Shown here one piece after another: positions 48,916 through 60,009 of a DNA stretch of 64,000 nt. Below the pieces are notes generated by a model. That model was not told where the DNA came from. It worked only from the letters and a program-made list of their open reading frames with translations, and did not search any database. Numbering within the stretch: position 1 is the stretch's first letter; the number at the start of each line of letters is the position of its first letter. The stretch spans positions 2,170,001-2,234,000 of the forward strand of contig NZ_CP113065.1 of assembly GCF_026625825.1 (NCBI RefSeq). Direction: 5' to 3'. The position numbers and the translations under genes were made by a program. Source of the DNA: Pseudoxanthomonas sp. SL93 (lineage in GTDB: Bacteria; Pseudomonadota; Gammaproteobacteria; Xanthomonadales; Xanthomonadaceae).

Positions 48916-50832
48916 TCAGCGGCGCTCGGCCACGCGCAACACCTTCGGGGTGACGAAAATCAGCAGCTCGGCCTTTTCCTTGCTGCGACCCTTCTTCTTG
49001 AACAGGTTGCCCAGGAAGGGGATGTCGCCCAGGAACGGCACCTTGGCAATGCTGGCGCGGTCGGTGAACTCGTACACACCACCGATCACCACCGTCTGAC
49101 CGTCCTCGATCAGCACGGCGGTATTGATTTCGCGACGCGCCAGTTCCGGCACGGAACCGAAGTCGCCCAGGTCGATGAAGCGGATCACCTCGTCCTTCTT
49201 GACGTTGAGGTTCAGGAAGACGCGGTTGTCGTCGGTGATGGTCGGCGTGACCTTCAACTCCAGCAGCGCTTCCTTGAACTGCACGGTCGGCGTGGCGATG
49301 CCGGTGCCGCTGCCGGTGACGGTCAGGTAGCCCACTTCACGACCCTGCTTGATCACCGCTTCACGCTGGTTGGTGGTCACCAGGCGCGGATTGGAAATCA
49401 CTTCGCCACGGCCTTCTTCCTGCAGGGCGGACAGCTCCAGATCCAGCTGGAAGTTGGCGCCCAGCAGCGTGTAGGCGATCGCACCCACGGGATTGGTGGT
49501 GTAGGTGTTGGCTGGCAGATTGACGTTGAGATTGTTCTCGGTGGTGCCGTCTACGATGACGTCGGTCGTGTTTTCCAGCGAACCGCCGATCACCTGCGTG
49601 CGATCACCTTGGCGACGGCCGAGAATGCCGAAACGGGCGCCGAGGTCACGCGCGAAACTGTCCGTGGCAATGACGATGCGGCCCTCGATCAGCACCTGGT
49701 CGACCGGACGATCGATCACCGCGATCAGCTCGCGCATCTGCGCGACCTTCTTCGGGATGTCGCTGATCATCAGCGTGTTGGTGCGTTCGTCCGCCACCAG
49801 GCGGCCGCGCTGCGACAGGAAGCCGTTCTCGTTCTGGTTGTTGCCGCTGCCACCGCCACCACCACCACTGCTGTTGCCGACGCCCTTGGCTTCGGTCAAC
49901 GCCTTGAAGATGGCGTTGGCGCTGTGGTAGTTGATCTGCACGTAGTCGGTGATCAGGTCTTCGCGGTTCTCGATCGCGATGCGCGCGTCCTCCTTGTCCT
50001 GCTCGAACTTGGCCAGTTCGGGCTGCGGCGCGACCCAGACAACGTTGCCGTCACGGCGCTTGTCCAGGCCACGGGCGCGCAGCACGATGTCCAGCGCCTG
50101 GTCCCACGGCACGTTGACCAAACGCAGCGTCACGTTGCCCTGCACGGTGTCGGAGGCCACGATGTTCAGGTTGGACTCTTCGGCAATCAGCTGCAGCACG
50201 GTGCGTACCGGCACGTCCTGGAAGTTGAACGTCACCGGGCGGCCTGCGTAGCGGCGCGCTTCGGTCGCCACCTTGGCGGCCGCCGTCGCGATTGCGCTGG
50301 AGCTGGTGCCGGAAGAGGCATTGGCACCACCGATGGCCTTCTGGCCGGCCCGCGGCACGATCTCGACGACGTACTCGTTGCCCGACTGGTAGGCCAGTGA
50401 TTCGAACTCACCGCTGGTGCTCAGCACCAGTTGGGTACCGCCGCCCTTGGACTGCGCTTCGACGCGCTGCACCGGGGTGGCGAAATCCACCACGTTGAGC
50501 GGACGCTGCAGCGAGGCCGGAAGGGTGGCGTTGCCCACGTCCACGACGACATTGCTGCCCTGGTTGCGCAGGTCAGGCGCCGCCCCCTGGCCATCGAACT
50601 TGATGACCAGGCGACCGGCACCGTCTTCACCCCGACGGAAGTCGATGTTGGACACCGAAACGGCACGCGCGGGCGCCGTGGCGGTTTGGGGAGCGGCACT
50701 CTGCGCGGCCGGCGAGCCTGCGCTGGCAGCGCTTGCCGCGGCGAGCAGGCCGATGGCCAGGCCCAGAGAGCAGACCCGGAGCATTGCCAGGCGCCGGGCA
50801 GGCCGCAGGCGGTGGGCGTTGGAAGCGATCAT
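48916..50832 (-). CDS. pilQ: Type IV pilus secretin PilQ
   Basis: Outer-membrane channel for the type IV pilus. 638 residues with a signal peptide (ending ASAASAG), an AMIN domain (about 55-150), secretin N-domains (VTFNFQDVPVRTVLQLIAEESNLNIV and YVQINYHSANAIFKAL) and the secretin core (EVISNPRLVTTNQREAVIKQG; VPFLGDIPFLGNLFKKKGRSKEKAELLIFVTPKVL). A Gly/Ser/Asn-rich linker around 330-345 separates N-domain and core. I chose the ATG at 50832 because TAGGGGAT sits seven bases upstream; an ATG at 50850 that overlaps the pilP stop is the alternative. Confidence 0.95.
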   Translation of the reverse strand: MIASNAHRLRPARRLAMLRVCSLGLAIGLLAAASAASAGSPAAQSAAPQTATAPARAVSVSNIDFRRGEDGAGRLVIKFDGQGAAPDLRNQGSNVVVDVGNATLPASLQRPLNVVDFATPVQRVEAQSKGGGTQLVLSTSGEFESLAYQSGNEYVVEIVPRAGQKAIGGANASSGTSSSAIATAAAKVATEARRYAGRPVTFNFQDVPVRTVLQLIAEESNLNIVASDTVQGNVTLRLVNVPWDQALDIVLRARGLDKRRDGNVVWVAPQPELAKFEQDKEDARIAIENREDLITDYVQINYHSANAIFKALTEAKGVGNSSGGGGGGSGNNQNENGFLSQRGRLVADERTNTLMISDIPKKVAQMRELIAVIDRPVDQVLIEGRIVIATDSFARDLGARFGILGRRQGDRTQVIGGSLENTTDVIVDGTTENNLNVNLPANTYTTNPVGAIAYTLLGANFQLDLELSALQEEGRGEVISNPRLVTTNQREAVIKQGREVGYLTVTGSGTGIATPTVQFKEALLELKVTPTITDDNRVFLNLNVKKDEVIRFIDLGDFGSVPELARREINTAVLIEDGQTVVIGGVYEFTDRASIAKVPFLGDIPFLGNLFKKKGRSKEKAELLIFVTPKVLRVAERR

Positions 50833-50846
50833 CGTGTATCCCCTAA

Positions 50847-51386
50847 TCATTGATCTTCAAGCGCGATGGAGGCAGGCCGTTCCAGCCAACCGCCCGCACC
50901 ATCCGGCACCAGTTCGACAAGTTCTATGCCATCTTCACGGACCGTGGTGACACGGCCGTCGCTCTGCCCCAGGTAGTTCCCCGGACGTACCCGGTAGGTG
51001 ACCTTGTCGGGTCCCATCACCAGCGCCACCAGCCCCGGACCGCGGCCAAGCGTACCGACCATGTCCAGGCTGTCCAGCGGATACTGCTCCAGCGTTTCCT
51101 TGCGCCGGTTCGGATCCGGGCGCAGGCCCGGGCCGTCGGTGTTGTTCCAGGCGTCGCTGAAGGGATCGCGCATGGTCTGCGCGGCGTACTCGAAGGTTTC
51201 GAACTGCTGCATCACCGGCAGCGGCTCCAGCGGTGGCGCTGGTCGCGCGCGCACGTCGGCAACCCATTTCTCGAGGTTCGGGGCGTCGCCCGGCGTGCTG
51301 GTGATGCCGCGCGCGCATGCGCCCAGCACCAGCATCATCGAAAGCGCCGCCATGAAACGGAGCGCCTTGTCGCTGACCGGCATCAT
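50847..51386 (-). CDS. pilP: Type IV pilus assembly lipoprotein PilP
   Basis: 179-residue inner-membrane lipoprotein that connects PilNO to PilQ. The lipobox LGAC puts the lipidated cysteine at 24. The middle region FEYAAQTMRDPFSDAW is the PilP signature for PilQ contact, and the C-terminal beta-sandwich includes LDMVGTLGRGPGLVALVMGPDKVTYRVRPGNYLG, the HR-domain pattern. It overlaps pilO by four bases. Confidence 0.94.
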   Translation of the reverse strand: MMPVSDKALRFMAALSMMLVLGACARGITSTPGDAPNLEKWVADVRARPAPPLEPLPVMQQFETFEYAAQTMRDPFSDAWNNTDGPGLRPDPNRRKETLEQYPLDSLDMVGTLGRGPGLVALVMGPDKVTYRVRPGNYLGQSDGRVTTVREDGIELVELVPDGAGGWLERPASIALEDQ

Positions 51387-52063
51387 GCGCCACCTCCTGC
51401 AGCCTGGCCATTCTTGGCGGCCTCTGCGGCCGCGGCCTCCTGCTCGGCCACTTCCTTCTCATCCAGATAGCGGTAGGTCTTCACGGTACCGGACAGCTCC
51501 AGCGCGCCCCGGGCGCTGATGCCGCCCTTGGCTTCCTTCGGCTTCAACGAGATGTCGTGCATGGTCAGGATGACCACGCGAGGCAACGAGGCCACGCCAC
51601 TGACGAACGCACCGAACTGGTGGTAACTGCCCACCATGCGCAACTGGATCGGCTTCTCGGCATAGAACTCTTTGAGCGTTTCCTGCTCGGGCTGGAACAG
51701 CTCGTTGGCCAGGCCGCTGGACAACGCGGTCTGCGAGATGTCGATGATCAGGTCCGGCATTTCGGTCTTGCTGGGCAGCTGGCGCAGCATCTGCTGCAAC
51801 ACCTGCTCCATCTGGGCCAGCTGCTGTTTGAGGGGCTCCAGATTGGCGGCCTTGGCCTGCTCGGTCTCGAACTTCTCGCGCAGGGTTACCTCCTCGCGCT
51901 CGAGCGATTCCAGCGTGGTGCGCTTGCCCTTGATGAAGAGGAAGAACGAGAACGCCAGGATGAACAGACTCACCAGCACGCAGAAACCGATCTTGGCGTT
52001 CTGCGGCCATGCGCCGATGTTGTTGATGTCCAGGTTCTTGAGCGATGTTTTCTTCTGGCTCAT
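51383..52063 (-). CDS. pilO: Type IV pilus inner-membrane alignment protein PilO
   Basis: 226 residues with one transmembrane helix (about 24-45), a coiled coil (about 48-95, LESLEREEVTLREKFETEQAK onward) and a ferredoxin-like C-terminal domain (VGSYHQFGAFVSGVASLPRVVIL). It dimerises with PilN in the periplasm. The conserved N-terminal segment NLDINNIGAWPQNAKI is typical of PilO. It overlaps both pilN and pilP by four bases, indicating fixed stoichiometry through coupled translation. Confidence 0.94.
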   Translation of the reverse strand: MSQKKTSLKNLDINNIGAWPQNAKIGFCVLVSLFILAFSFFLFIKGKRTTLESLEREEVTLREKFETEQAKAANLEPLKQQLAQMEQVLQQMLRQLPSKTEMPDLIIDISQTALSSGLANELFQPEQETLKEFYAEKPIQLRMVGSYHQFGAFVSGVASLPRVVILTMHDISLKPKEAKGGISARGALELSGTVKTYRYLDEKEVAEQEAAAAEAAKNGQAAGGGA

Positions 52064-52838
52064 GACGCGCTCCCGGTGGTGGCCGGCGTCGAAGCACCGC
52101 TGGGCGTTGTGGCGGGGGGCGGGCTGGCCGGTGCGGCCGGCGGGGTAGTGGCGGGCGTAGAGGGTGCCGGCGCGGGCTGGCCTTCCACGGGTGCGGGCGG
52201 CGCAGCGGCAGGCGGAGCATTCGGATCAGCCGGCACCGCATTCGCGGCAGCGGCTTCTTCCTCAGCCATCGGATTGGCCAGGCGCACCTGCAGCTTGAAG
52301 ACATACGGCAACGCGCGGCTTGCACCGGTGGCGGCCAGCTCCTTCGTGTCTTCCGGCTTGGCCTCGATGATGGACAGCTCGGGCTTGGTCATCCAGCCAG
52401 AGGTCTCGAGGTTGCGCATGTAGGCACTGACGCGTGCGTTGGATTGCGCGCGGCCTTCCAGCGTCAGCACTTCACCGTCCTGCTTGATGTTGGACAGTGA
52501 AACGCCATCGGGAATGGTGCGGACCAGCGAGTCGAACAGGTGGACCATCTGCGAACGGTTCGCCTGCAGCTTCTCGATGACTTCCTTGCGGGCCAGCAGG
52601 CGACGCTTCTGTTCGTCGAGTTTCTCGATTTCCTTGTTCTGTGCTTCGACCTTGGCGATCTCGGCTTTCAGGAAATCGTTGCGCACCGTCTGGCCGGACA
52701 CCTGGCGGTCGTAGTGGAACCACAGCAGGAACGACAGCAGCAGGCCGGCGATGGCGGCCGCACCCAGCATCACGTAGAACTCGCGCTGGCGCTGGACGCG
52801 GCGCTCGGCGCGCCACGGGAGTAGGTTGATTCTTGCCA

Positions 52839-52839
<1 letters not shown>
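52060..52839 (-). CDS. pilN: Type IV pilus inner-membrane alignment protein PilN
   Basis: 259 residues. The cytoplasmic N-terminus begins ARINLLPWR (INLLPWR at 4-10), the peptide that inserts into PilM. One transmembrane helix (about 23-42), a long coiled coil (about 50-100) and a ferredoxin-like domain (VSLSNIKQDGEVLTLEGRAQSN) follow. After about residue 200 there is an unusual tail of more than 50 residues made almost only of Ala, Pro, Thr and Ser, which many PilN proteins lack. Start ATG shares its first base with the pilM stop. Confidence 0.94.
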
Positions 52840-54000
<1,161 letters not shown>

Positions 54001-54114
54001 TCACGCTTCACGAGGGTTGTTCCCCAAGTCCCTGTTCCCCTTGGGATCGCCCATGGCGGCCCCGGCGGTCATCTATACTCTGCCGCCACGAATTCTGCAA
54101 TCGGAAAGCACTGG

Positions 54115-56541
54115 ATGACCCGTTTCCGTCGTCTTCTGCGTTGGACGCTGATCACGTTCTTCGTATTCTCCCTGGCCGGCCTGGTCGGTCTGGGCGTCCT
54201 GTACTACGCCGTCTCGTCCAAGCTGCCGGACATCCAGTCCCTGCGCAGCGTCGAGCTGCAGGAACCCCTCTATGTCTACGCCAGCGATGGCCGGCTGATC
54301 GGGCTCTATGGCGAGACCCGGCGCTACCCGGTGCAGATCGCGCAGGTGCCGGCACGGGTCAAACAGGCCTTCATCGCCGCCGAGGACAGCAAGTTCTACG
54401 AGCACAACGGCGTGGACCCCACCGGCATCGGCCGCGCGGTCTGGCAGATCGTCAGCCGCAAGGAAGGCCGCGTGGCCGGCGGCAGCACGATCACCCAGCA
54501 GGTGGCGCGCCAGTGGTTCCTGAGCTCGGAATACAGCTACACGCGCAAGCTGGTGGAAATGATGCTGGCGATGCGCATCGAGAAGATGCTGAGCAAGGAC
54601 GAGATCCTGGAGCTCTATCTCAACAAGAGCTTCTTCGGCAATCGCTCCTATGGCGTCGCCGCGGCCGCGGAGTACTACTACGGCAAGACGCTAGATCAGC
54701 TGACCCTGGCCGAGACGGCCACGCTGGTCAGTGCGTTGAAGTTTCCCTCCAGCGGCAACCCGATCAGCAATCCCGGGCGCAACCACCAGCGCAGCGTCTA
54801 CGTGATCGAGCGCATGCAGGAGGACGGCTACGTCACCGCCGCCGACGCCTCGCAGGCGAAGGCAGAGCCCATGCACGCCAAGCCGCACGAGCGCCCGGTC
54901 GAGGTCTATGCGCCCTACGTGGCCGAAATGGTCCGCCAGGAAATGATCGCGCGCTTCGGTCCGGAAGCCCTGACCAAGGGCTACCACGTCACCACCACGC
55001 TGGACGCCACGCTGCAGGCGGCGGCCGGCGACGCCGTGCGCGATGGCCTGGGCCTGTATGACCATCGCCACGGCTGGAATGGCGTGGAGCGCCATTTCGA
55101 CGTGGCCGCCGATGCCGATGCGGTCGCCCTCGCCGTGCAGTTGAAAGGCATTCCGCCGCAGAACGGCCTGATCCCCGCCATCGTCGCGCGCACGCTGGAT
55201 GACGGTGGCGCGGTCGTCGTCACCGCCGATGCGCGCGAGATCACCCTCCCCGCGGCCGCCAGCAAGTGGACCGGCCGCACGCCGGCCAAGCTGTTGAAGC
55301 GGGGTGACCTTACCCGCATCAAGGCGGGCAAGAACGCCGACGAATACGTCATCGACCAGATCCCGCGGGCGCAGGCGGCACTGGTATCGCTGGATGCCAG
55401 CAATGGCGCACTGCGCGCCCTGGTCGGTGGTTACAGCTTCGCCGGCAACAAGTTCAATCGCGCCACCCAGGCGCGCCGCCAGCCAGGCTCCAGCTTCAAG
55501 CCCTTCGTCTATGCGGCGGCATTCGAAAAGGGCTTCAATCCTGCATCGATCGTGCTGGACGCACCCGTCGTCTTCCGCGACCGCCGTGGCCACATGTGGC
55601 GCCCGCAGAACGACGGCGGCGGCTTCCGCGGCCCGATGCGCCTGCGTGAAGCGCTGGTGCAGTCGCGCAACCTGGTCTCGGTGCGCCTGCTGGACGGCAT
55701 CGGCGTGCCGTTCGCCCGCAAGTACATCAGCCAGTTCGGCTTCGAGGAGGCGGAACTGCCGCCCAACCTGTCGATGTCACTGGGCACGGCTTCGTTGACG
55801 CCCCTGTCGGTGGCACGCGGCTATGCCGTGTTCGCCAATGGCGGCTCGCGGGTCACCCCGTGGTTCATCGACGAGGTGAAGGACCGCGAAGGCAACGTGG
55901 TGTTCAAGGAGAATCCCGCCATCGCCTGCCGCAGCTGTGGCCAGGGCCAGCACGGCGGCACGGCGCCGGCGGCGCAGGTGGTGGACGGTTTCAACTTCGG
56001 TCCCACCCAGGCCGCCAAGCCCGCCACGCCAGCGGCCAACGCGCCGCCCAAGCCCGTCGAAAAGCCGGTGGACCCGAGTGCGGTCACCGCGCCGCGCGCC
56101 ATCGATGAGCGCACCGCCTACCAGCTGACCTCGATGATGCGCGACGTCGTGCAGCGCGGTACGGGTACGGCGGCCAAGGTGCTGGGCCGGGAGGATGTCG
56201 GCGGCAAGACGGGTTCGACCAACGAACACCGTGACGCCTGGTTCGGCGGTTTCGGCGGCCCCTACGCCACCGTGGTCTGGGTCGGTCGCGACAACTTCCA
56301 GTCGCTCGGCTACCGCGAGTACGGTGGCAAGGCCGCCCTGCCCATCTGGATCGACTACATGCGCGTGGCCTTGAAGGACAAGCCGATCGCATCGAACGAC
56401 CCGCCCGACGGCATGGTGCAGGCGACGCTCAATGGCGTCACCGAATGGGTCAAGGTCGAGGACATGGACCGCATCCAGGACTACGACCTCTATGGCCCCG
56501 AAGACGCGGTGCCGGACGAGGAAGCGTTCGACATCTTCTGA
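54115..56541 (+). CDS. mrcA: Penicillin-binding protein 1A (bifunctional peptidoglycan glycosyltransferase/transpeptidase)
   Basis: Class A PBP that polymerises and cross-links peptidoglycan. 808 residues. One N-terminal membrane helix (about 14-36), then a GT51 domain with catalytic E90 ([12 protein letters not shown]), [12 protein letters not shown] and [15 protein letters not shown], an OB-like insert (about 300-430), and the transpeptidase domain with SSFK (S459 to K462), SRN and KTG at 698-700. All catalytic motifs are intact. A Pro/Ala-rich insertion (about 620-660) precedes the KTG region. Divergent from pilMNOPQ, a neighbourhood conserved in gammaproteobacteria. Confidence 0.95.
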   Translation: MTRFRRLLRWTLITFFVFSLAGLVGLGVLYYAVSSKLPDIQSLRSVELQEPLYVYASDGRLIGLYGETRRYPVQIAQVPARVKQAFIAAEDSKFYEHNGVDPTGIGRAVWQIVSRKEGRVAGGSTITQQVARQWFLSSEYSYTRKLVEMMLAMRIEKMLSKDEILELYLNKSFFGNRSYGVAAAAEYYYGKTLDQLTLAETATLVSALKFPSSGNPISNPGRNHQRSVYVIERMQEDGYVTAADASQAKAEPMHAKPHERPVEVYAPYVAEMVRQEMIARFGPEALTKGYHVTTTLDATLQAAAGDAVRDGLGLYDHRHGWNGVERHFDVAADADAVALAVQLKGIPPQNGLIPAIVARTLDDGGAVVVTADAREITLPAAASKWTGRTPAKLLKRGDLTRIKAGKNADEYVIDQIPRAQAALVSLDASNGALRALVGGYSFAGNKFNRATQARRQPGSSFKPFVYAAAFEKGFNPASIVLDAPVVFRDRRGHMWRPQNDGGGFRGPMRLREALVQSRNLVSVRLLDGIGVPFARKYISQFGFEEAELPPNLSMSLGTASLTPLSVARGYAVFANGGSRVTPWFIDEVKDREGNVVFKENPAIACRSCGQGQHGGTAPAAQVVDGFNFGPTQAAKPATPAANAPPKPVEKPVDPSAVTAPRAIDERTAYQLTSMMRDVVQRGTGTAAKVLGREDVGGKTGSTNEHRDAWFGGFGGPYATVVWVGRDNFQSLGYREYGGKAALPIWIDYMRVALKDKPIASNDPPDGMVQATLNGVTEWVKVEDMDRIQDYDLYGPEDAVPDEEAFDIF

Positions 56542-56658
56542 CCTGATGCCTGCCGCGCCCGTCGCGCGGCGGCACGATGACGGCACCTGTCGGCGCCGTC
56601 ATGGACATTCAGAGTTGCTCGTGTAGAGTCGCCTTCAGTTTCGACGCGGAGGCACGCC

Positions 56659-57327
56659 ATGCACCACGCCCGTCAGCACGCCGAAACCCGTACCCGCGAG
56701 CGACGCCAGCGCCTCGCCCACGAAGCCGCACGCCTGATGGCAGAAGGCGGCATCCGCGACTTCCACCAGGCCAAGCTCAAGGCCGCCAGCCGGCTGGGCA
56801 TCCACGACGACGCCTCGTTGCCGCGCAACCGCGAAATCGAGGACGCCCTGCGCGAGTACCAGCGCCTGTTCGCAGGCCCCACGCATGCGGCCGGGCTGCG
56901 GCAGCGGCGTGAAGCCGCGCAGCGGGCGCTGGGGTTCTTCGCCCCGTTCGCGCCCCGCCTGGTCGGTCCGGTGCTGGACGGCACCGCCGATGCCCGCTCG
57001 CCCGTGCACCTGCACCTGCACAGTGATGACCCGGATGCGATCACGCGTTTCCTGGAAGACCACCACATTCCGGCCGAAGCCCGCACGCGTCGGCTGCGCC
57101 TGGATCGCGAGCGCATCGCGGACCTGCCGGTCTGGGTGTTCAGTGCCGAAGAGCTCAGCTTCGACCTGACCGTGCTGCCGCACGACGCGCTTCGGCAGGC
57201 GCCGCTTTCGTCGGTGGATGAAAAGCCCATGCGGCGGGCGTCGGATGCACAGCTGCGGCAGTTGCTGGTGGAAGAAGAGATCGCCGGCTTCGAAATGCAG
57301 GACGGCATGGATCCGGCAGCCCACTGA
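56659..57327 (+). CDS. Conserved hypothetical protein (possible UPF/DUF, unassigned)
   Basis: 222 residues; I do not recognise the family with certainty. No signal peptide or membrane segment. The N-terminal 100 residues are helical and very basic (RQRLAHEAARLMAEGGIRDFHQAKLKAASRLG), followed by a mixed region with VHLHLHSDDPDAITRFLEDHHIPAEARTRRLRL and LSFDLTVLPHDALRQAPLSSVDEKPMRRAS. The pattern suggests a cytosolic protein, perhaps nucleic-acid related because of its charge. An AGGCACGCC stretch before the ATG gives a weak ribosome-binding site. Confidence 0.6.
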   Translation: MHHARQHAETRTRERRQRLAHEAARLMAEGGIRDFHQAKLKAASRLGIHDDASLPRNREIEDALREYQRLFAGPTHAAGLRQRREAAQRALGFFAPFAPRLVGPVLDGTADARSPVHLHLHSDDPDAITRFLEDHHIPAEARTRRLRLDRERIADLPVWVFSAEELSFDLTVLPHDALRQAPLSSVDEKPMRRASDAQLRQLLVEEEIAGFEMQDGMDPAAH

Positions 57328-57351
57328 CATGCCCCGCGCGGGGCATTCGGC

Positions 57352-57750
57352 TCAACCCTTCACGCGGCGCATCTCGGTCGCCACCTTGTAGCGCCCGTAT
57401 CGCAACAGCGACTGGGTGAAGTCCTCCAGCGCGCGTTCGTCCTCGCAGGCCAGCACCAGCTGGTAACAACCTTCGCCGGCCACCTTGCTGGCGCTTTCGA
57501 CGTCCTCGTGCATGGCCAGGAAGGCCTCGAACTCGTCGAAGCGCGGCGTGTCCATGAACACCGTGACGAAGTAGCGCCGCAGGTCGCCCCGCACCACGGC
57601 GAAGCGGCGTATCACCCCGCTGTCGACCATCTGCTGTACGCGGGTCGACACGGCCTGGCCGGTCAGGTGCACCTGCTTGCCCAGCTGCTGCCAGGACATG
57701 CGCGCGTCGTGGGACAACTGCGCCAGGATGGCGCGACTCATCTTGTCCAT
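57352..57750 (-). CDS. Lrp/AsnC-family transcriptional regulator
   Basis: 132 residues with an N-terminal helix-turn-helix (SWQQLGKQVHLTGQAVSTRVQQM) and a C-terminal effector-binding ACT-like domain (VTVFMDTPRFDEFEAFLAMHEDVESASKVAGEGCYQLVLAC). This is the Lrp/AsnC outline, usually sensing an amino acid. The ATG at 57750 has a suitably spaced AAGAG; an ATG two codons earlier is possible. It is divergent from a cysteine hydrolase gene 113 bp away, which it may control. Confidence 0.85.
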   Translation of the reverse strand: MDKMSRAILAQLSHDARMSWQQLGKQVHLTGQAVSTRVQQMVDSGVIRRFAVVRGDLRRYFVTVFMDTPRFDEFEAFLAMHEDVESASKVAGEGCYQLVLACEDERALEDFTQSLLRYGRYKVATEMRRVKG

Positions 57751-57863
57751 GGGCATCTCTTTCAAGGTTCAAGCGGGACCGCTGCAATGCTTTCAGGATG
57801 CAATTACAACCGGAGGGCGATGCGTCCAGGATGGTCGCTCCCCTCGCTGGCCATTATCGCCCG

Positions 57864-58379
57864 ATGAAAACCGCCCTGCTCCTGATCGACCTGCAGAACG
57901 ACTACCTGCCCGATGGCAGGTTCCCCCTGTGGAACACCGCGCCCGTCATCGACGCGACGGTGGACGCCATCGCCCTTGCCCAGCAGCGCGACATGCTGGT
58001 CGTGCACATCCAGCATGTATCGCAGTCGCCGGAGGGTGACGGCGCATTCTTCATCGCGGGCACCGAGGGAGTAAAGATCCATCCCCGCATCCTGGCGGCC
58101 GCGCCGGAGGCGCCGGTGGTCGTCAAGCAGTTCGCCGACGCCTTCCACCAGACCGCGCTCGAAGCCCTGTTGTCCCGCCACGGCGTGCAGCGGCTGCTGG
58201 TCGCCGGCATGATGACCCAGAACTGCGTCACCCATACCGCCATCTCGAAGGCAGCAGAGAAATACCAGGTCGGCGTGCTGGCCGACTGCACGACCACCGT
58301 CAGCCAGCCCATCCACCAGATCGCGCTGCACGGGCTGTCGACGCGGGTACCGCTGTTGATGTCCGCCGACGCGTTCTGA
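57864..58379 (+). CDS. Cysteine hydrolase (isochorismatase-like)
   Basis: 171 residues with the catalytic triad of the isochorismatase-like family: D9 (LLLIDLQNDY), K88 (VVVKQFADAF) and C121 (MMTQNCVTHTA). With an intact cysteine it probably hydrolyses an amide such as nicotinamide, N-carbamoylsarcosine or another small molecule, not isochorismate. The metal-binding residues typical of nicotinamidases are not evident, so I leave the substrate open. The ATG was chosen at the start of the conserved domain. Divergent from the Lrp-type regulator. Confidence 0.85.
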   Translation: MKTALLLIDLQNDYLPDGRFPLWNTAPVIDATVDAIALAQQRDMLVVHIQHVSQSPEGDGAFFIAGTEGVKIHPRILAAAPEAPVVVKQFADAFHQTALEALLSRHGVQRLLVAGMMTQNCVTHTAISKAAEKYQVGVLADCTTTVSQPIHQIALHGLSTRVPLLMSADAF

Positions 58380-58395
58380 CCCGCCCCATAAAAGC

Positions 58396-58419
58396 AGAAG
58401 GCCCCGCGAGGGGCCTTCT
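58396..58419. terminator. Bidirectional terminator between the cysteine hydrolase and gltA
   Basis: AGAAGGCCCC at 58396-58405 and GGGGCCTTCT at 58410-58419 form a perfect 10 bp stem with a GCGA loop. On the minus strand GCTTTTATG follows, giving a U-tract for gltA; on the plus strand the run is weaker. It lies between the stops of two convergent genes. Confidence 0.8.
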
Positions 58420-58445
58420 GATCAAACCAGCGAACCAGCAGCGGA

Positions 58446-59736
58446 TCAGCGCTGGTCCTGTGCCTTGTAGTCGCGCACGTCATAACCCGTGTAGATCTGG
58501 CGCGGACGGCCGATCTTCGCTTCGGGATCGACCTGCTGCTCCAGCCAGTGCGACACCCAGCCGGCGGTACGGCCGATGGCGAACATCACGGTGAACATCT
58601 CGGTCGGGATCTTCAGCGCCTTGTAGATGATGCCGCTGTAGAAATCGACGTTGGGGTACAGCTTGCGCTGGATGAAATAGTCGTCCTTCAAGGCCGCCTC
58701 TTCCAGCTTCATCGCCACTTCCAGCAGCGGATCGTTCACGCCCAGCTCGCCCAGCACCTTGTGGGTCATCTCGCGGATGATCTTGGCGCGCGGGTCGAAG
58801 TTCTTGTAGACGCGATGGCCGAAGCCCATCAGGCGGAAGCCGGATTCCTTGTCCTTGGCCTTGGCCACGGCGGCATCGACCTTGTCGGGCGTGCCGATCT
58901 CTTCCAGCATCTTCAGCACGGCTTCGTTGGCGCCGCCATGGGCAGGGCCCCACAGCGCGGTGATGCCGGCGGCCACCGAGGCGTACGGGTTGGCACCCGT
59001 GGACCCCACCAGGCGCACGGTGGACGTCGACGCGTTCTGCTCGTGGTCGGCATGCAGGATGAACAGCAGGTCCAGCGCCTTGGCGACGACCGGGTTCATC
59101 TCCAGCGGTTCGCTGGGCACTTCGAACATCATGTGCAGGAAGCGGTCCACGTAACCCAGGTTGTTGCGCGGGTAGCGGATCGGCCAGCCGATGGAATAGC
59201 GGTAGGCGGCGGCGGCGATCGTCGGGCACCTTCGCGATCAGGCGGATGGCGGCCAGGCGGCGCTGCTCGGGGTCTTCCAGGTCCAGCGTGTCGTGGTAGA
59301 ACGCGGACAGCGAAGCGACCGTGCCGGCCAGCATGGCCATCGGGTGCGCGTCGTAATGGAAGCCGTGCAGGAAGTTCTTCAGCGACTCATGCATCATCGT
59401 GTGATGCGTGACTTCGTGGTCGAACTTCTCGAATTCGGCCGTGGTCGGCAGTTCGCCGTTCATCAGCAGGTAGGCCACTTCCAGGAAGCTGGAGTGCTTG
59501 GCCAGTTGCTCGATCGGGTAACCGCGGTACAGCAGCACGCCGTTGTCGCCGTCGATGTAGGTGATGGCGGACTTGCAGCTGGCGGTGGCGGTGAAGCCGG
59601 AATCGTAGGTGAAAAGGCCGGTTTCCCTGGTCAGCTTGGAAACATCGACGCAATCGTTGCCAAGCGTGGGCTTCAGGACTGGCAGGACGACGGATTTGTC
59701 GCCTGCATTCAGCGTGACCTGGTCAAGTTCGGACAC
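58446..59736 (-). CDS. gltA: Citrate synthase, with an apparent +1 frameshift
   Basis: Condenses acetyl-CoA and oxaloacetate to citrate, the entry step of the TCA cycle. Translation begins at GTG 59736, eight bases after AAGGAG. The N-terminal part ([42 protein letters not shown]) runs to RLIAKVP and then leaves the family. The remainder ([51 protein letters not shown]) is in another frame. Dropping one base from the three G at 59224-59226 restores [12 protein letters not shown] and a 429-residue protein of type II length. Catalytic histidines and aspartate are present. Sequence error is the likeliest cause. Confidence 0.9.
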
Positions 59737-60009
59737 AGTGTGCGCTCCTTCGTGGGGATGCACCGGCCGGTTGCCCGGTCGGCGTGTGACGGATGTCCAG
59801 GGAGTGAACCTTGGATAACCCCAATTATCGCACACCGCCCTTGGAGCCGTCGCTCAAAAGCGGACCAAAGTCAGACCAAAGAATAAGGCGCGCGGCCCGC
59901 GCCGCAAGCATTTCCCGGCATGCGGGACGCCACGGGAATCCAGCGCGGAATGACGGAAACGCAAACGGCCGCGCACCAGGCGCGGCCGTCAGGCGACACG
60001 ACGAATCCG
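59737..60009. promoter_or_regulatory. Region upstream of gltA with rpmE2 terminator
   Basis: 273 bp without a gene. Near gltA a minus-strand GATAAT (59824-59829) could be its -10, giving a leader of about 80 bases, but no well-spaced -35 is present. The far end carries the terminator of the L31 gene. Nothing else is apparent. Confidence 0.3.
59965..59989 (-). terminator. Terminator after the L31 type B gene
   Basis: ACGGCCGCGC at 59965-59974 pairs with GCGCGGCCGT at 59980-59989 around ACCAG. On the minus strand TTTGCGTTTCC follows. It lies 20 bases after the rpmE2 stop. Confidence 0.75.
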
